Below, piece by piece: positions 51,435-61,410 of a stretch of DNA of 64,000 bases. Source of the stretch: Spartobacteria bacterium LR76 (GTDB taxonomy: Bacteria > Verrucomicrobiota > Verrucomicrobiia > Chthoniobacterales > Terrimicrobiaceae); the NCBI GenBank assembly GCA_003054655.1, contig QAYZ01000013.1, forward strand, positions 1 through 64,000, written 5' to 3'. A program made the translations under genes and the position numbers. Position 1 is the stretch's first letter, and each line of letters opens with the position of its first letter. The notes beneath the pieces are model-generated. The model was given only the letters and a program-made list of their open reading frames with translations. It was not told the origin of the DNA and searched no databases.

Positions 51435-54400
51435 ATGAAACGCTGTCACTTTTCTCGCCTGAATCTCGGCCTGGCCGCCGCAGCCCTTGCCTGCGCTTTC
51501 CCTGGCCCGCTCCGTGCCGGGACAGGCTATCTCGAGAATGGCGATTTTGAGGAAGGCGCGCTGAAACCGTGGGATTGGTTCGCCGCAGGGGGAGCGAAAG
51601 CGTCGGGGGAACTCGACACCCAGGAAAAGCACAGCGGCGAATCCTCCTACCGCATTCACAATGAATCCCCGCTGGAGCCAAATGTCTACGGGCAACTCCG
51701 GCAGTACGCGTATGCGCTGAAGGCCAACACCACCTACGTTATTACCGCCTGGGTAAAGGGAAATGAGGCCAGAGGCGCTCAGCTTGCCCTCGGGCCGGGC
51801 TGGAAAATCATCGAGCGTCTCCCCAATGGCACCTTTGACTGGACCGAGGTGAGGAAGGAGTTCACGACGGGCGATGCCCCGGAGAGATACGACGTCGTGT
51901 TTATCTCGGGGTCGACGACGGAGGCGTTGTGGATCGATGACGTGAAAATCCAGGAGGCTGGCGAAAAATCCGCAAGTGTCTATGAACCCTCACTTTGGAG
52001 TGGCGTCCCCGCCTCGGCAAAATTTTATCCAATCTTTCAGACCTCATCCGCAAAGGAGGCTCCGGTCCTGGCCCTGCGATCGACGGACAAGCCTCTCTTC
52101 GGCGGCGACATCCAGATCACCTGCGACCGGAATTCGGTGTTTTTCAAGATCCGGGTTTTCCAGCCGTCGGCGGTCCGCGGCACGGCGGGTGCAGGAATGT
52201 GGAATAGCGACAGCGTCCAGCTCGCGATCGACGCCGGAGCGCCCCAAACCACAGGAGGCAGCGTCAATACCTACTATGAGCTGGGATTCACGATGGCGTC
52301 GCCCACCGAAGCGGCCACCCACGCGTGGGATGGCAACTTTGACTGGTCCACTGCAAAAACCCACGGAAACCTCACGAAGGAAGGCTACGATCTGACCCTG
52401 GAAATCCCATGGCGCAGCCTCGGATATCCGGCACCTCCCGCGAGTTTCGGTCTGAACATCGTCATTAATCACAAGGGCGACGACAACGCCCGGCACTTCG
52501 TCGAGTGGACGCCGGGCACCGCCAAGGTGAAAAACCGCGACGTCTTTGCCCGAGCGATTCCCGCCACTGGCGGAGCGTCGATCGTGCAGGATCTCAGTCT
52601 GGATCACCGGCGGTACACCCCGGGCCAGATCATTCATGGACGGTGGGCGGCGTATTCCCGCGAGGGAGCATCCTTGAAAAAGATGCGGCTGGGCGTGTTT
52701 TCCCCGGACAAGACCAAGGTGTGGAGTTCGGACTGGATGGACATGCCGCAAATGGCAGCAGATACCACCCAAACGGCGAATTTCAGCCTGCCGGTGGAGC
52801 TCCTTGGCCCCGATGGCGACTATGAGATCCGCCTCCAGGAGGAGGATGGCAGGACCGAGGCCGCAGCCCCGTTTCGCGTAGAGAATCTGGAGAAGCGCAT
52901 CGCGGCGGAGACAGCGCGGATCGACGCCCGGACCGCGAAGGCGGAAGAGTTGTGGTCGTCGATGCCTGAGAAGCGAGACGATGCTTATCTAGGCTTGGGC
53001 TTCTCGGTGATTCACCATTTCATGCAGCGGCTGGCAAACCCGGGAGAGGGCTCCAGCCCGGAGTGGCGAATGCTGCAGGTGGAAGAGTTGGGGCGCGTTC
53101 TCGATTCCATCGAGCGACGTCTGGCTGCCGGCAACCCGACCGTGGTGCTTCCTCCCATTGATCCCGCCCCAGTGAGCGCCAGGGACGGCGTGCTTCTCGC
53201 CAAGCGCGGAGATGCCACCACACCCGCCTATTTTTACGGATACGGGCACTTTTCCACCGTGGCCAAAGACATTCCCCTGCTGGCGAAACTGGGCGCAAAC
53301 CTCATCCAACAGGAGGAGGGTCCCCGGGCGCTGGACAAGAACGGGCAACTGGCGGGCTCCTGCAGTTCGCTGTTTAGCGTGTTCCAGACGGCTGCGGCAA
53401 GTAACGTGAAGATCGATTTTCTCCTGGCTCCCCATTACTTCCCGGAATCCGCCTTGGAAGAGTTTGGCGACCTCCGACTGGGCAAATCGACCGGGTTCAT
53501 CAAATTCAACATCGATCATCCCGCTGCGCGGAAGATCGTGGGAGATTGGATCGCGGCGATCGTGCCGCCGCTGGCGACCAGCCCGGCTCTGCTCAGCGTG
53601 TGTCTTAGCAACGAGCCGACCTATTCGGAAAGCGGCCGGGATGCCTACAGCAGGAAGGACTGGGTTCTCTATCTCGAAAGGAAACATGGTTCGGTCGCTG
53701 CGCTCAATGCTCTTTACGGCACTGCGTACACAGCGTTCGACGAGGTGCCGACACCTGCGATCTCATCCGAGAAAAGCAACCCGCGGGCTTACTACGACTG
53801 GATACGCTTCAACCAGCAGCATTTCGCCGCATGGCACCAGTGGCTGAACGACCGGGTCAAGGCGGCGGCGCCGCAGGTGCTCACGCACGCAAAGATCATG
53901 ACCGATATCTTCGACCGGCAAAAGCTCTCGAGGGGCATCGATCCCGAGTTGATCTGCAATATCACAGACCTGGCAGGGAACGATTCCTATGCCTGGCCGA
54001 ACCCATACGGGAACTACGCTTACAATTGGCGCCAGGTGGCGATGTGGTATGACCTGCTGCATTCCTTCAAAGGGCAGCCGGTGTTCAACTCGGAAAACCA
54101 CCTTGTTCTGGACGGGTCGCCGCCCGAGTCCATTTCCCCGGAGCATTCACGCTGCGTCCTCTGGCAGGGCGCAATTCATCACCTCGCGGCAAGCGCCACC
54201 TGGGTTTGGGAAAAACCGACTGCTCCCGACTTAATCGGCAGCATTTACATGAGGCCCGCGAATATCTTCAGCATGGGCGAAGCCATGCTCGATCTGGCGC
54301 GGCTGTCCAAAGAGGTGGCAGGCATTTCCGATATGAAAGCGGAGGTTGCGCTGCTCTATTCCGTTCCGTCCCTCTACTGGGACGAAAAGTACCCCGAGAT

Positions 54401-54986
54401 CCTCGCCTCTGCGTATACGGCGCTCACCTTCATGGGGCATCCCGTGACGTTCATCAGTGAAGCCCAACTGATCGAGGGAAGGCGTTCTCCCGCCAATGAA
54501 AACATCAGCGTCATCATCTCCCCAGGCGCGCGGCATGTTTCCGACGGCGTGAATGAAGCGCTGGTTCAGTTCCAGAAAAAGGGCGGATCGCTGCTCACGG
54601 TCGGCGAAGGCAACCTTCAATACGATGAGTACGACCGGCCGAGAGCGCTGAATCGCGAGCTCACCAAGGCGGCGCATCTTTCCTGGAAAAAAGGCCAGGA
54701 CGAGCGGCTCGGCGCGAGGTTGCGCGCAGCCCTCGGTGATTCACTCGCCCCGATCCCAAGCCTTTCCGATGCCTCAGGGAAACCGGCTTGGGGCCTGGAA
54801 TATCGAGCCCTCAAGGGAGACGGATACTATCTCGTCGCCATCACCAATTTCTTAAATAAACCAAAGGTTGTCTCGCTGCCTTTCGATGGACCTGCCACCG
54901 ATCTCATAACGAGCGCGGCGGTCAATCCCAGGGAAATCTCCATCGATCCTTTGCAATACATGCTTCTGCGCATTAGTATGCGATGA
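51435..54986 (+). CDS. Large secreted multi-domain GH42-like glycoside hydrolase
   Basis: 1183 residues. A signal peptide (LNLGLAAAALACAFPGPLRA) is followed by a CBM4/9-type domain (about 27-180). A CBM9/DOMON-like domain comes next (about 200-380; GMWNSDSVQLAIDAGAPQT). A linker with beta and coiled segments leads to the catalytic TIM barrel from about 590. The Glu of VCLSNEPTYSE (about 726) is the likely acid/base, and the Glu of VFNSENHLVL (about 886) the nucleophile. KHGSVAALNALYGTAYTAFD is typical of GH42. The last 180 residues include a GH42-like trimerisation domain (VALLYSVPSLYWDEKYPEIL). It is exported and should act on a galactose-containing glycan. It is the last gene of the right arm and converges with the amber-split GH65 gene. 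Confidence 0.8.
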   Translation: MKRCHFSRLNLGLAAAALACAFPGPLRAGTGYLENGDFEEGALKPWDWFAAGGAKASGELDTQEKHSGESSYRIHNESPLEPNVYGQLRQYAYALKANTTYVITAWVKGNEARGAQLALGPGWKIIERLPNGTFDWTEVRKEFTTGDAPERYDVVFISGSTTEALWIDDVKIQEAGEKSASVYEPSLWSGVPASAKFYPIFQTSSAKEAPVLALRSTDKPLFGGDIQITCDRNSVFFKIRVFQPSAVRGTAGAGMWNSDSVQLAIDAGAPQTTGGSVNTYYELGFTMASPTEAATHAWDGNFDWSTAKTHGNLTKEGYDLTLEIPWRSLGYPAPPASFGLNIVINHKGDDNARHFVEWTPGTAKVKNRDVFARAIPATGGASIVQDLSLDHRRYTPGQIIHGRWAAYSREGASLKKMRLGVFSPDKTKVWSSDWMDMPQMAADTTQTANFSLPVELLGPDGDYEIRLQEEDGRTEAAAPFRVENLEKRIAAETARIDARTAKAEELWSSMPEKRDDAYLGLGFSVIHHFMQRLANPGEGSSPEWRMLQVEELGRVLDSIERRLAAGNPTVVLPPIDPAPVSARDGVLLAKRGDATTPAYFYGYGHFSTVAKDIPLLAKLGANLIQQEEGPRALDKNGQLAGSCSSLFSVFQTAAASNVKIDFLLAPHYFPESALEEFGDLRLGKSTGFIKFNIDHPAARKIVGDWIAAIVPPLATSPALLSVCLSNEPTYSESGRDAYSRKDWVLYLERKHGSVAALNALYGTAYTAFDEVPTPAISSEKSNPRAYYDWIRFNQQHFAAWHQWLNDRVKAAAPQVLTHAKIMTDIFDRQKLSRGIDPELICNITDLAGNDSYAWPNPYGNYAYNWRQVAMWYDLLHSFKGQPVFNSENHLVLDGSPPESISPEHSRCVLWQGAIHHLAASATWVWEKPTAPDLIGSIYMRPANIFSMGEAMLDLARLSKEVAGISDMKAEVALLYSVPSLYWDEKYPEILASAYTALTFMGHPVTFISEAQLIEGRRSPANENISVIISPGARHVSDGVNEALVQFQKKGGSLLTVGEGNLQYDEYDRPRALNRELTKAAHLSWKKGQDERLGARLRAALGDSLAPIPSLSDASGKPAWGLEYRALKGDGYYLVAITNFLNKPKVVSLPFDGPATDLITSAAVNPREISIDPLQYMLLRISMR

Positions 54987-55051
54987 GGTTCGCCCTGAAA
55001 AAGGAGGAGTGCATGAGAGTGCGTGCGTGGCTGATTTGTGACAGTCATTTT

Positions 55052-57037
55052 TCAGACAGGCTCCAGGGAAAAGTCCGGGCACACATCTCTGACGCGTGGG
55101 ATGCGCTCGGTTTGCTCTACGTCGGCTTCGAGATAGCCGTAAAGCAGCGCCTGCAAAACACCTCCTGCGCCGGTGTGAAAGACGATATTCCTGTTACCGT
55201 CGTCGCGGCATTCGCATAGCAGACGATGCGGACCACGCAAAAATGGGAGAATCCCATTTTGCAGCATGCGCATACCTTCTTCTTTTGCACCACACCTCAT
55301 CAGCAGCAGGGCCGACATGGATAGGCTCATCATTGGACCGTTGTTGAGGATCTTGCTTTCGTAATACTCTACGTTGGCACGGATCATCTCGGGAGAGGCT
55401 TTATACCCGAGAGGATAGAAAATGAGAATCAGGTCGGCTTGCTTGATGCCTTCACCATTGTAATTTGCGTGTTCAGGGATAATGCCCCGGGCGTCAGAAC
55501 CCAGTAGGAACAAGCCATCAATCACATCCTTCCATTTGAGGGGTGCGTCCACTCCCAGCCGTTTCGCACAATCGATCGCTATGTCCAGAATCGTGCGCAC
55601 TCCATGGTTCGTAAGCGTATTGTCGTCGTAAAGAGTATGTTGCACTTCTTCCACGGATTCGTTGGGGCCGAGCACCTGACGAATGTGATAAAGGCCATCA
55701 TTTTCTTTGCGCGCTCGGGAACAAAAATAATCCGAGATGGCCGCGAGAAGAGGCCACGTCACCGTGCGCAAAAAAGCAGGATCTTCACACTCTCGGTAGG
55801 CGTCCCACGCGGCCAGGGCCACCCAGATGTTATTATGCACCTCCTTGAGGTGGGGCAACGTGCGCCCACCACGCCCCTTGCCATCTACCTGCCAGGAAAA
55901 CCATCCGCCGCAACAATTGGTTGCGGCCGCGTTTTCCCTCACCGGCTCCAATGTCTGCGCACGCCAGGCAGGAATACTGCGCGCCAATTTCGGCCACAAG
56001 AGCAATGTGGCTCGAAACAACCACATATCCGCATCCCAGAATTGCCGCCCGCCCCATGCCGAGACCCACAGGCTCGTGGCTCCCAGCACGCAGGGGAAAT
56101 CACTTAGCGTTCCCAGCAGGTAATATTGCCAAATCACCAGGTCGCGTGCGAACTGCCGTCCTCCAGCGGAAAAAAGCAACGCGTCGCACCACAAACTCCG
56201 CCACTCCTCCGCGTTGTCCCTCAGCGTCACCGCCTCGGGCACCGCCAGTAAATCCTGAGCGCGATCCTCCGCCGACCGACCATCACCATAGCCGCTTTCT
56301 GGGAAAGAAAGGGAGTGGCAGAGCTTGAGTTCACCATCCGTTTCCGTGACTTCGGCCTCCGCCCAAGCCCTATCATCCTCCACTTTGACGGACCTGATCA
56401 GCCCACCCTCCAAGGACCATGAGAGCATCTGCTCCACCGGAGTACTTTCCTGTGCGCCAGGATAGACACCGACGAGGCAATCGCCACGTGACTTGGAAAA
56501 ATCCATGGCCAGCGCTCCCCGGGCCGCGTCGCCGCGCAAACCGAATTTCAAGCGAATGGGCCGTTTTTCAGTGTTGTCTTCAATCCGCAGGGACAACCAT
56601 CCGGTCAGCGGCTGCTGCCGCGGCAGAAACATGCGGATGGCGACACTCTATCGCTTGCCCGGCGCATATTCCCATTTGTCGGAGACTTCCGCTACACCGG
56701 TGCGCAGATCCAGCGTCCGCACGGCGTCGTGCTCGCCATTTTCCCAAGAATAAATGATCCCATCGATCACGATATCCACATGATTCCAAGCCGGCAAAGA
56801 GAATTGGCTGTTCCCGTCGTAACCCAAACGAGAAAGCGTGGAGAGCGCTGGCTGGCTCCAGTCAGCGATGAGCAGCCGGTCGAACTCCGTCCCGACCAGC
56901 CCGCTTCCCAGCACCACGCGCCGATAGTCGGAAAGTTCACCATTTGCCAAGCGCAGTTGCCAGAATGAGTCGTCCTGCCAGAGTATCTTCAAGGTATCTT
57001 GAGTTCGTGTGCCGCAGCACATTGAATCGTATGTCAT
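55052..57037 (-). pseudogene. GH65-family phosphorylase/hydrolase-like gene split by one in-frame amber codon
   Basis: Two open pieces share one frame. The first (57037-56651, 129 residues) is a GH65 N-terminal beta domain (SLPAWNHVDIVIDGIIYSWE). It ends EYAPGKR at a TAG (56648-56650), after which SVAIRMFLPRQQPLTGWLSL continues at once. The second piece is the catalytic alpha/alpha barrel, with AWGGRQFWDADMWLFRATLL and QVLGPNESVEEV, whose Glu fits the GH65 general acid. The total of about 661 codons is close to normal for this family. Without readthrough, only a 526-residue piece from an internal ATG at 56632 could be made, lacking the N-terminal domain. It probably acted on an alpha-linked disaccharide. 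The gene is the last of a leftward run. Confidence 0.75.
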
Positions 57038-57061
57038 TTAAATCTCAGGGGCGTTATTCAT

Positions 57062-58534
57062 TCAGTCTCCCACCACATGCTCCACGACATCCGGCTCATC
57101 GAGCAGGGAGAAATCGGCGCCATACACCACCTCATCCGGGCCGATAGAAATGCCAGACTCGTTTGCTTTTAATCCCGCAAACTCGCGGCGACCATCCACC
57201 TCTATGCTCCACATCGTTTGATTGGTTTTCCAAACGATGTTGCGGCACCTGCGGTGAACCGTCGGCAGCACTACCGGAGACGGATTTTGCAACCGGTCCC
57301 CGAGCCTCAGGATTGCGTAATACCACAGCGGAGTCGAAAATGTGCAGGCAATACGAAACAAAGGGTCTTCCCCCCGAAGATTGAGCGGCTGCGTCCCATC
57401 CGAATATACGTGGGCGGCCAGCGTCTTCTCCAAGCGTCGAAACACAGCTTCCTTCTCCCCGTCCGGATGGCGTTGCAAGTAGGCCGCCATGTTCTCCAGC
57501 AACGGAGCCAAGTCGGTCATGACGTGAGGATATAGGTCCCACCCTGCCACGCGACCTTTGTCCTCTGAATATGTCTGCGCTCCCCATGCCAGATAAAGCA
57601 GCCCGTCGGCTTCCTCGTGAACCGCGTCAAAAAGATGTCGGCAGGTGTTGTCGATGACCGAGGGCAGGCGAGCATCCCCGGTCGCTGCATGGGCTATCTC
57701 CAGCATTGTGATCACCAAATAATGGTATCCAGTCCGTTCGACGAAGTTGGGCTTGTCGCCCCGTTCGAAGAGGCCGAGAGACTCATGATAATATCGGGGA
57801 GAAATATACAAATTGAGCGTCGGCTTCCCATACCTCTGGAAATATTCGTCGTCACCGTAGATGGCGGCATATTTTGCCATTGCGGCCACCACTACCAAAT
57901 CCTGGTTTGACACACCGCAAAAGCCGGCCTGCGGCAACGGCCCCGTCCAAACGTTTCCGCGCAGCCACCAATTTTTACAGAGCCAAGCAAAATGACGCTG
58001 GAGCGCCTCCCGAATCAAGTTTCTGCGTTCCGGCCAGGCGTGAGGCCATTCAGCGTAGCATAGCAATGCCAGCGCTCCGAGTCCCTGGTGAATCGGACAG
58101 GTGAGAGACGAGGTGTATGAAGGCTCGAACTCATTGGCTGCGTGGATGAACCCTCCGTCGGGCGCTTGCAGATGCAGCACCTGCGCTGCGATATCGTCAG
58201 CCTGCCAGCGCCAGCGTTGATCAAGAGTCCTTTCATACAGTTGCATCATCCCCCGAATGCGAAAGAAGGCGTGAGAAATCATGTCTCCATGGTATCGCCG
58301 TCTTAGGCTCGATGATTCCCCCCAGCATGCATGTAAGTGCAACTGCCCAAATGCGCCAACCCCTTGTTTCCAGCTAAGCAGGTTCGCCGTTGTCAGGTTC
58401 AGCAAATCCTGCCCGAGAACACTGTCGGGATCACTCTCAATGATTGGGTAAATCCGAGGGGAAAATTTACTTCCTGGCTCGCCGCTTCGACGCAATGAGC
58501 TTTCAGCCTTGGGATGTGAAAATTCTGGGTTCAT
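57062..58534 (-). CDS. Alpha/alpha-barrel protein of unknown specificity in the GH2/GH65 run
   Basis: 490 residues, soluble, no signal peptide. The pattern of Trp, His and Tyr-rich helices (FGQLHLHACWGESSSLRRRY; NWWLRGNVWTGPLPQAGFCG; WGAQTYSEDKGRVAGWDLYP) suggests a six-hairpin glycosidase-like toroid. Such folds include lyases, GH88/105 and GH127-type enzymes. I cannot assign a family or catalytic residues. The ATG at 58534 overlaps the GH2 stop as ATGA, and the end is 24 bases before the GH65 start, so all three are coexpressed. It probably processes the same oligosaccharide. Confidence 0.65.
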   Translation of the reverse strand: MNPEFSHPKAESSLRRSGEPGSKFSPRIYPIIESDPDSVLGQDLLNLTTANLLSWKQGVGAFGQLHLHACWGESSSLRRRYHGDMISHAFFRIRGMMQLYERTLDQRWRWQADDIAAQVLHLQAPDGGFIHAANEFEPSYTSSLTCPIHQGLGALALLCYAEWPHAWPERRNLIREALQRHFAWLCKNWWLRGNVWTGPLPQAGFCGVSNQDLVVVAAMAKYAAIYGDDEYFQRYGKPTLNLYISPRYYHESLGLFERGDKPNFVERTGYHYLVITMLEIAHAATGDARLPSVIDNTCRHLFDAVHEEADGLLYLAWGAQTYSEDKGRVAGWDLYPHVMTDLAPLLENMAAYLQRHPDGEKEAVFRRLEKTLAAHVYSDGTQPLNLRGEDPLFRIACTFSTPLWYYAILRLGDRLQNPSPVVLPTVHRRCRNIVWKTNQTMWSIEVDGRREFAGLKANESGISIGPDEVVYGADFSLLDEPDVVEHVVGD

Positions 58535-61269
58535 TTTACGGGTTGAGCGCTTTTAGATCCATCACTGGCAGGCTCGTTTGCCGTGGTATAAAAGTGCTTG
58601 AGTCCGCGATGAGTATCATAACGTATCTCGAGATGTTCCCCTGGAGTTTTCGGCCACGAAAAACTAACCGATTGCCCAGGCTTGATTTCGGGAACAAGCT
58701 CAGACTTTCCGATATTATCATCCTTAATGGATAAGATGCTGACCTGCCTCATGGAGGCGCGATCGCGATTTTTTATGACCAGCGTTTCATCAGTTCTTTC
58801 AATTTCAAACGGAAGGATGAGTTCCTGCATGAACTTACGTCCTCGGGCATCCTCCATCTCGCCGTGAAAGGCATAAAAAATTCCGCCCGCCGACTGTTTC
58901 TCTTCTGAGATCAGCCTCCACTTCTTCCGAATTTCATCCTCCCAGTTGTCAAGATTTCCCTCTCTGTCCTTTTTCCCGTTTTTGGTGCCCCATTCTGTAA
59001 AAAGAATCGGTCGCTCTCCGGCCAGTTGTGAGATGGTTTTGAACTGGTCTTCAAAAACTGAAGATTTCCCATAAATATTCCAGCCAACAATATCCTGCCC
59101 TTCAAAGAAGAACCAGTTGATCGCGAAACTGTCCAGGTTTGAGTAGGTTGTCATGCGTTTGTCTGGATCAATGGACTGAAAGGCCTCTCGAGCGAGATTC
59201 AGATAATTATTCAGTACTGGCTTATCTATATATCCAGGTGTGTGGAAAATCTCATTCCCACCATTCCAAACAAGAATGTTTGCTTGATTGGATAGTATGG
59301 CCGCCATTGCGCGATGCCTGTCAGTCGCCAGCCTAAAATCCGGGTCAACCAAATCGCCAAGGCTCGTGATACTCAGATTGCAGGAACCGGCTGCCGCCAA
59401 AGGAACAACCATCATGCCATGATGGAATGCTTCTTCCATCTGCCATGTGTCTCCTCCCTCCAAACGAATGGTATTGAATCCCATTTGCTGGTAAAAACGG
59501 AGGAGGCGAAGAAATTCCTCACGGGTTTGACGATTGTCATTCTCAAGCTCAAGGCCTGGATTTGCGTTTATTCCCCGGACAAAAAATGGCTCTCCGTTGA
59601 CCCGAAGCTGCTGGTTCTCAATATCAGTCACGGCACCGTGAAACTCGACGCTTCTTTGATCTGCGAGTTCGCCATTGGACCCAAACACCGAAACCGTTGC
59701 GTTATAGTTGACGAATCGGGCAGGCAGAAGAAACTCAGCCCGGACAGAGGACCGGACTCCATCGACATTTATCGTCCTGACCTCATCATTACAGAGAAAC
59801 CTGACCTCTTTGATCTTTGCAGGATTAATCAAGTTGCATGATAGGATATGAAGAGCAAGGCCGTCATCATCCACTGTTTTAGGGGGCGTGCGCCCAACCG
59901 ACGCAATGGCGGGATTGTCGATCTGGGCAAGCATTACCTTCCCAAGCAGGCCGAAAATATTTCGAGCAGTGCGTCCGTAAGGGTGACGGAAGATCCACCA
60001 GCTCTTGACTGGGTTGCCGTAAACTCGTATCGCCAGGGTGTTTTCGCCTTGGTTTATTAATGAAGTGACGTCGTATGCGTATGGCCAGGCGTAGGAACCC
60101 GTGTGTATCGGAAGAATGAGGCGCTGCTGTTGCTTGGGCACCGCATTTGCATCGAAAGGAAAAGGAATTCCGCATCTCTCAAAAAAGTGCCATTGAACCA
60201 TTTCCGAGGCATTGCGTTCAATCCCCTTGAGGGAACGCTCCCCCCCCTGAACTATCCAATCAAGGCGTTTTTGCGAAGAGGCCTGTGAACCGACCAACTT
60301 TCCATTCAAATAAATCAGAGCGTCATCCGCGACATCGTCCAATCGTAGAAAATATCTATTATTCTGCTTATTTTCAGAAATCTGAAATTGGATTCTATAC
60401 CAATAGTACCCTCCATTCTGGTTTGGAATCTCTGCCTCCGGAACGCTGGCGGTCTCCCAATTTGCATCGTCATAGCCAGGATCTGCAAATGTGGCATTTT
60501 TGAGAAAGGAATAATCCCAAGTATTATCACCAAAATAGTGCTTTTTCCACCCCCCAGTAAATTCACGCAACTTTAGATGCAGAGCGCTTTGAATTTGCGC
60601 CCAGGATTGCGCTCGTGAAAAGTCCTCGTAATAGAGAGGTTCAATTTTTTGTGTCTCGGGCCAGTGATATTGTTCTTTATAGAAAGAGCACTTATCTTTC
60701 TCCCATCCAGGCTTGGTCGGGAATAGAGCGATCCAACGAATCCGCACAATCGCCTTTCCTTTGTCATCTCCGCCCAAGTCCTGAAGAAAAAGATACAGAT
60801 GTGAATTCGGAGTTTTTTTAGCGATTTCAGGAGAAATGCCGTCCAGATAGAACCGATAACTATGATTTCCGGTTTTCATTATTGTCCCGCCTTCCACAAT
60901 TTGCCGACTGTCCCAAAATCTGCTGGGATCTGCGATGACAGGGCACAATCTCAATATTGGAAGATCGATGTCAGCTTCCACCTCAACATAGCCGCCTTCA
61001 ATAAAATCCTCGATGTCAGCTCTTCCCAGATCAATGTGGATGTAATTGTCCGAATTTGATTTATCTGAGAATTTTATCTCCAATCCCGCAGGGGTGTCGA
61101 CGACACCAAAGACTTGAGCATCTATTGCGGGAACGGCAGTTGACGACGAGGATTGCGGTGTGAGAATCCGTTCGCCCGCTCCAAGCAGAGTGGGAATACA
61201 TGGGAAGCACACGGACAGCATTATCCATGAAATATAGAGAAGAAAGGTTCGGTGAAGAGTTCTTGGCAT
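58531..61269 (-). CDS. Secreted GH2-family glycoside hydrolase, AT-rich
   Basis: 912 residues with a signal peptide (FLLYISWIMLSVCFPCIPTL). The N-terminal jelly-roll domain has YYWYRIQFQISENKQNNRYF and DDVADDALIYLNGKLVGSQ, typical of GH2 sugar-binding domains. The barrel begins with LRVNGEPFFVRGINAN. ILVWNGGNEIFHTPG holds the acid/base Glu (about residue 671) and ILFTEWGTKNGK the nucleophile (about 757). It resembles beta-mannosidase / beta-galactosidase-type enzymes; the substrate is open. Base use is poorer in G+C than the neighbours: 60361-60420 has 20 G or C in 60. That fits recent transfer or a distinct lineage. It lies downstream of the third symporter and is coupled to the barrel protein by ATGA. 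Confidence 0.82.
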   Translation of the reverse strand: MPRTLHRTFLLYISWIMLSVCFPCIPTLLGAGERILTPQSSSSTAVPAIDAQVFGVVDTPAGLEIKFSDKSNSDNYIHIDLGRADIEDFIEGGYVEVEADIDLPILRLCPVIADPSRFWDSRQIVEGGTIMKTGNHSYRFYLDGISPEIAKKTPNSHLYLFLQDLGGDDKGKAIVRIRWIALFPTKPGWEKDKCSFYKEQYHWPETQKIEPLYYEDFSRAQSWAQIQSALHLKLREFTGGWKKHYFGDNTWDYSFLKNATFADPGYDDANWETASVPEAEIPNQNGGYYWYRIQFQISENKQNNRYFLRLDDVADDALIYLNGKLVGSQASSQKRLDWIVQGGERSLKGIERNASEMVQWHFFERCGIPFPFDANAVPKQQQRLILPIHTGSYAWPYAYDVTSLINQGENTLAIRVYGNPVKSWWIFRHPYGRTARNIFGLLGKVMLAQIDNPAIASVGRTPPKTVDDDGLALHILSCNLINPAKIKEVRFLCNDEVRTINVDGVRSSVRAEFLLPARFVNYNATVSVFGSNGELADQRSVEFHGAVTDIENQQLRVNGEPFFVRGINANPGLELENDNRQTREEFLRLLRFYQQMGFNTIRLEGGDTWQMEEAFHHGMMVVPLAAAGSCNLSITSLGDLVDPDFRLATDRHRAMAAILSNQANILVWNGGNEIFHTPGYIDKPVLNNYLNLAREAFQSIDPDKRMTTYSNLDSFAINWFFFEGQDIVGWNIYGKSSVFEDQFKTISQLAGERPILFTEWGTKNGKKDREGNLDNWEDEIRKKWRLISEEKQSAGGIFYAFHGEMEDARGRKFMQELILPFEIERTDETLVIKNRDRASMRQVSILSIKDDNIGKSELVPEIKPGQSVSFSWPKTPGEHLEIRYDTHRGLKHFYTTANEPASDGSKSAQPVK

Positions 61270-61410
61270 CGTCTTTGGTTTCTTAAGTGTTATATTTTTG
61301 TGCCCGCTTGGTCTTTAGGGTCATCTTGGAGTCGTTTACCTACAAGGCCCGAAGGTCGCAGTGAGTCAATGTGGGCGACCACCAATTATGAAGTTCGTTG
61401 ATGGCAAAGG

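Noticed and set aside
55052-57037. Genetic-code change (TAG read as sense) for the organism
   Set aside because: All other genes end at normal stops, including TAG, and the M23-like pseudogene shows all three stops as lesions.
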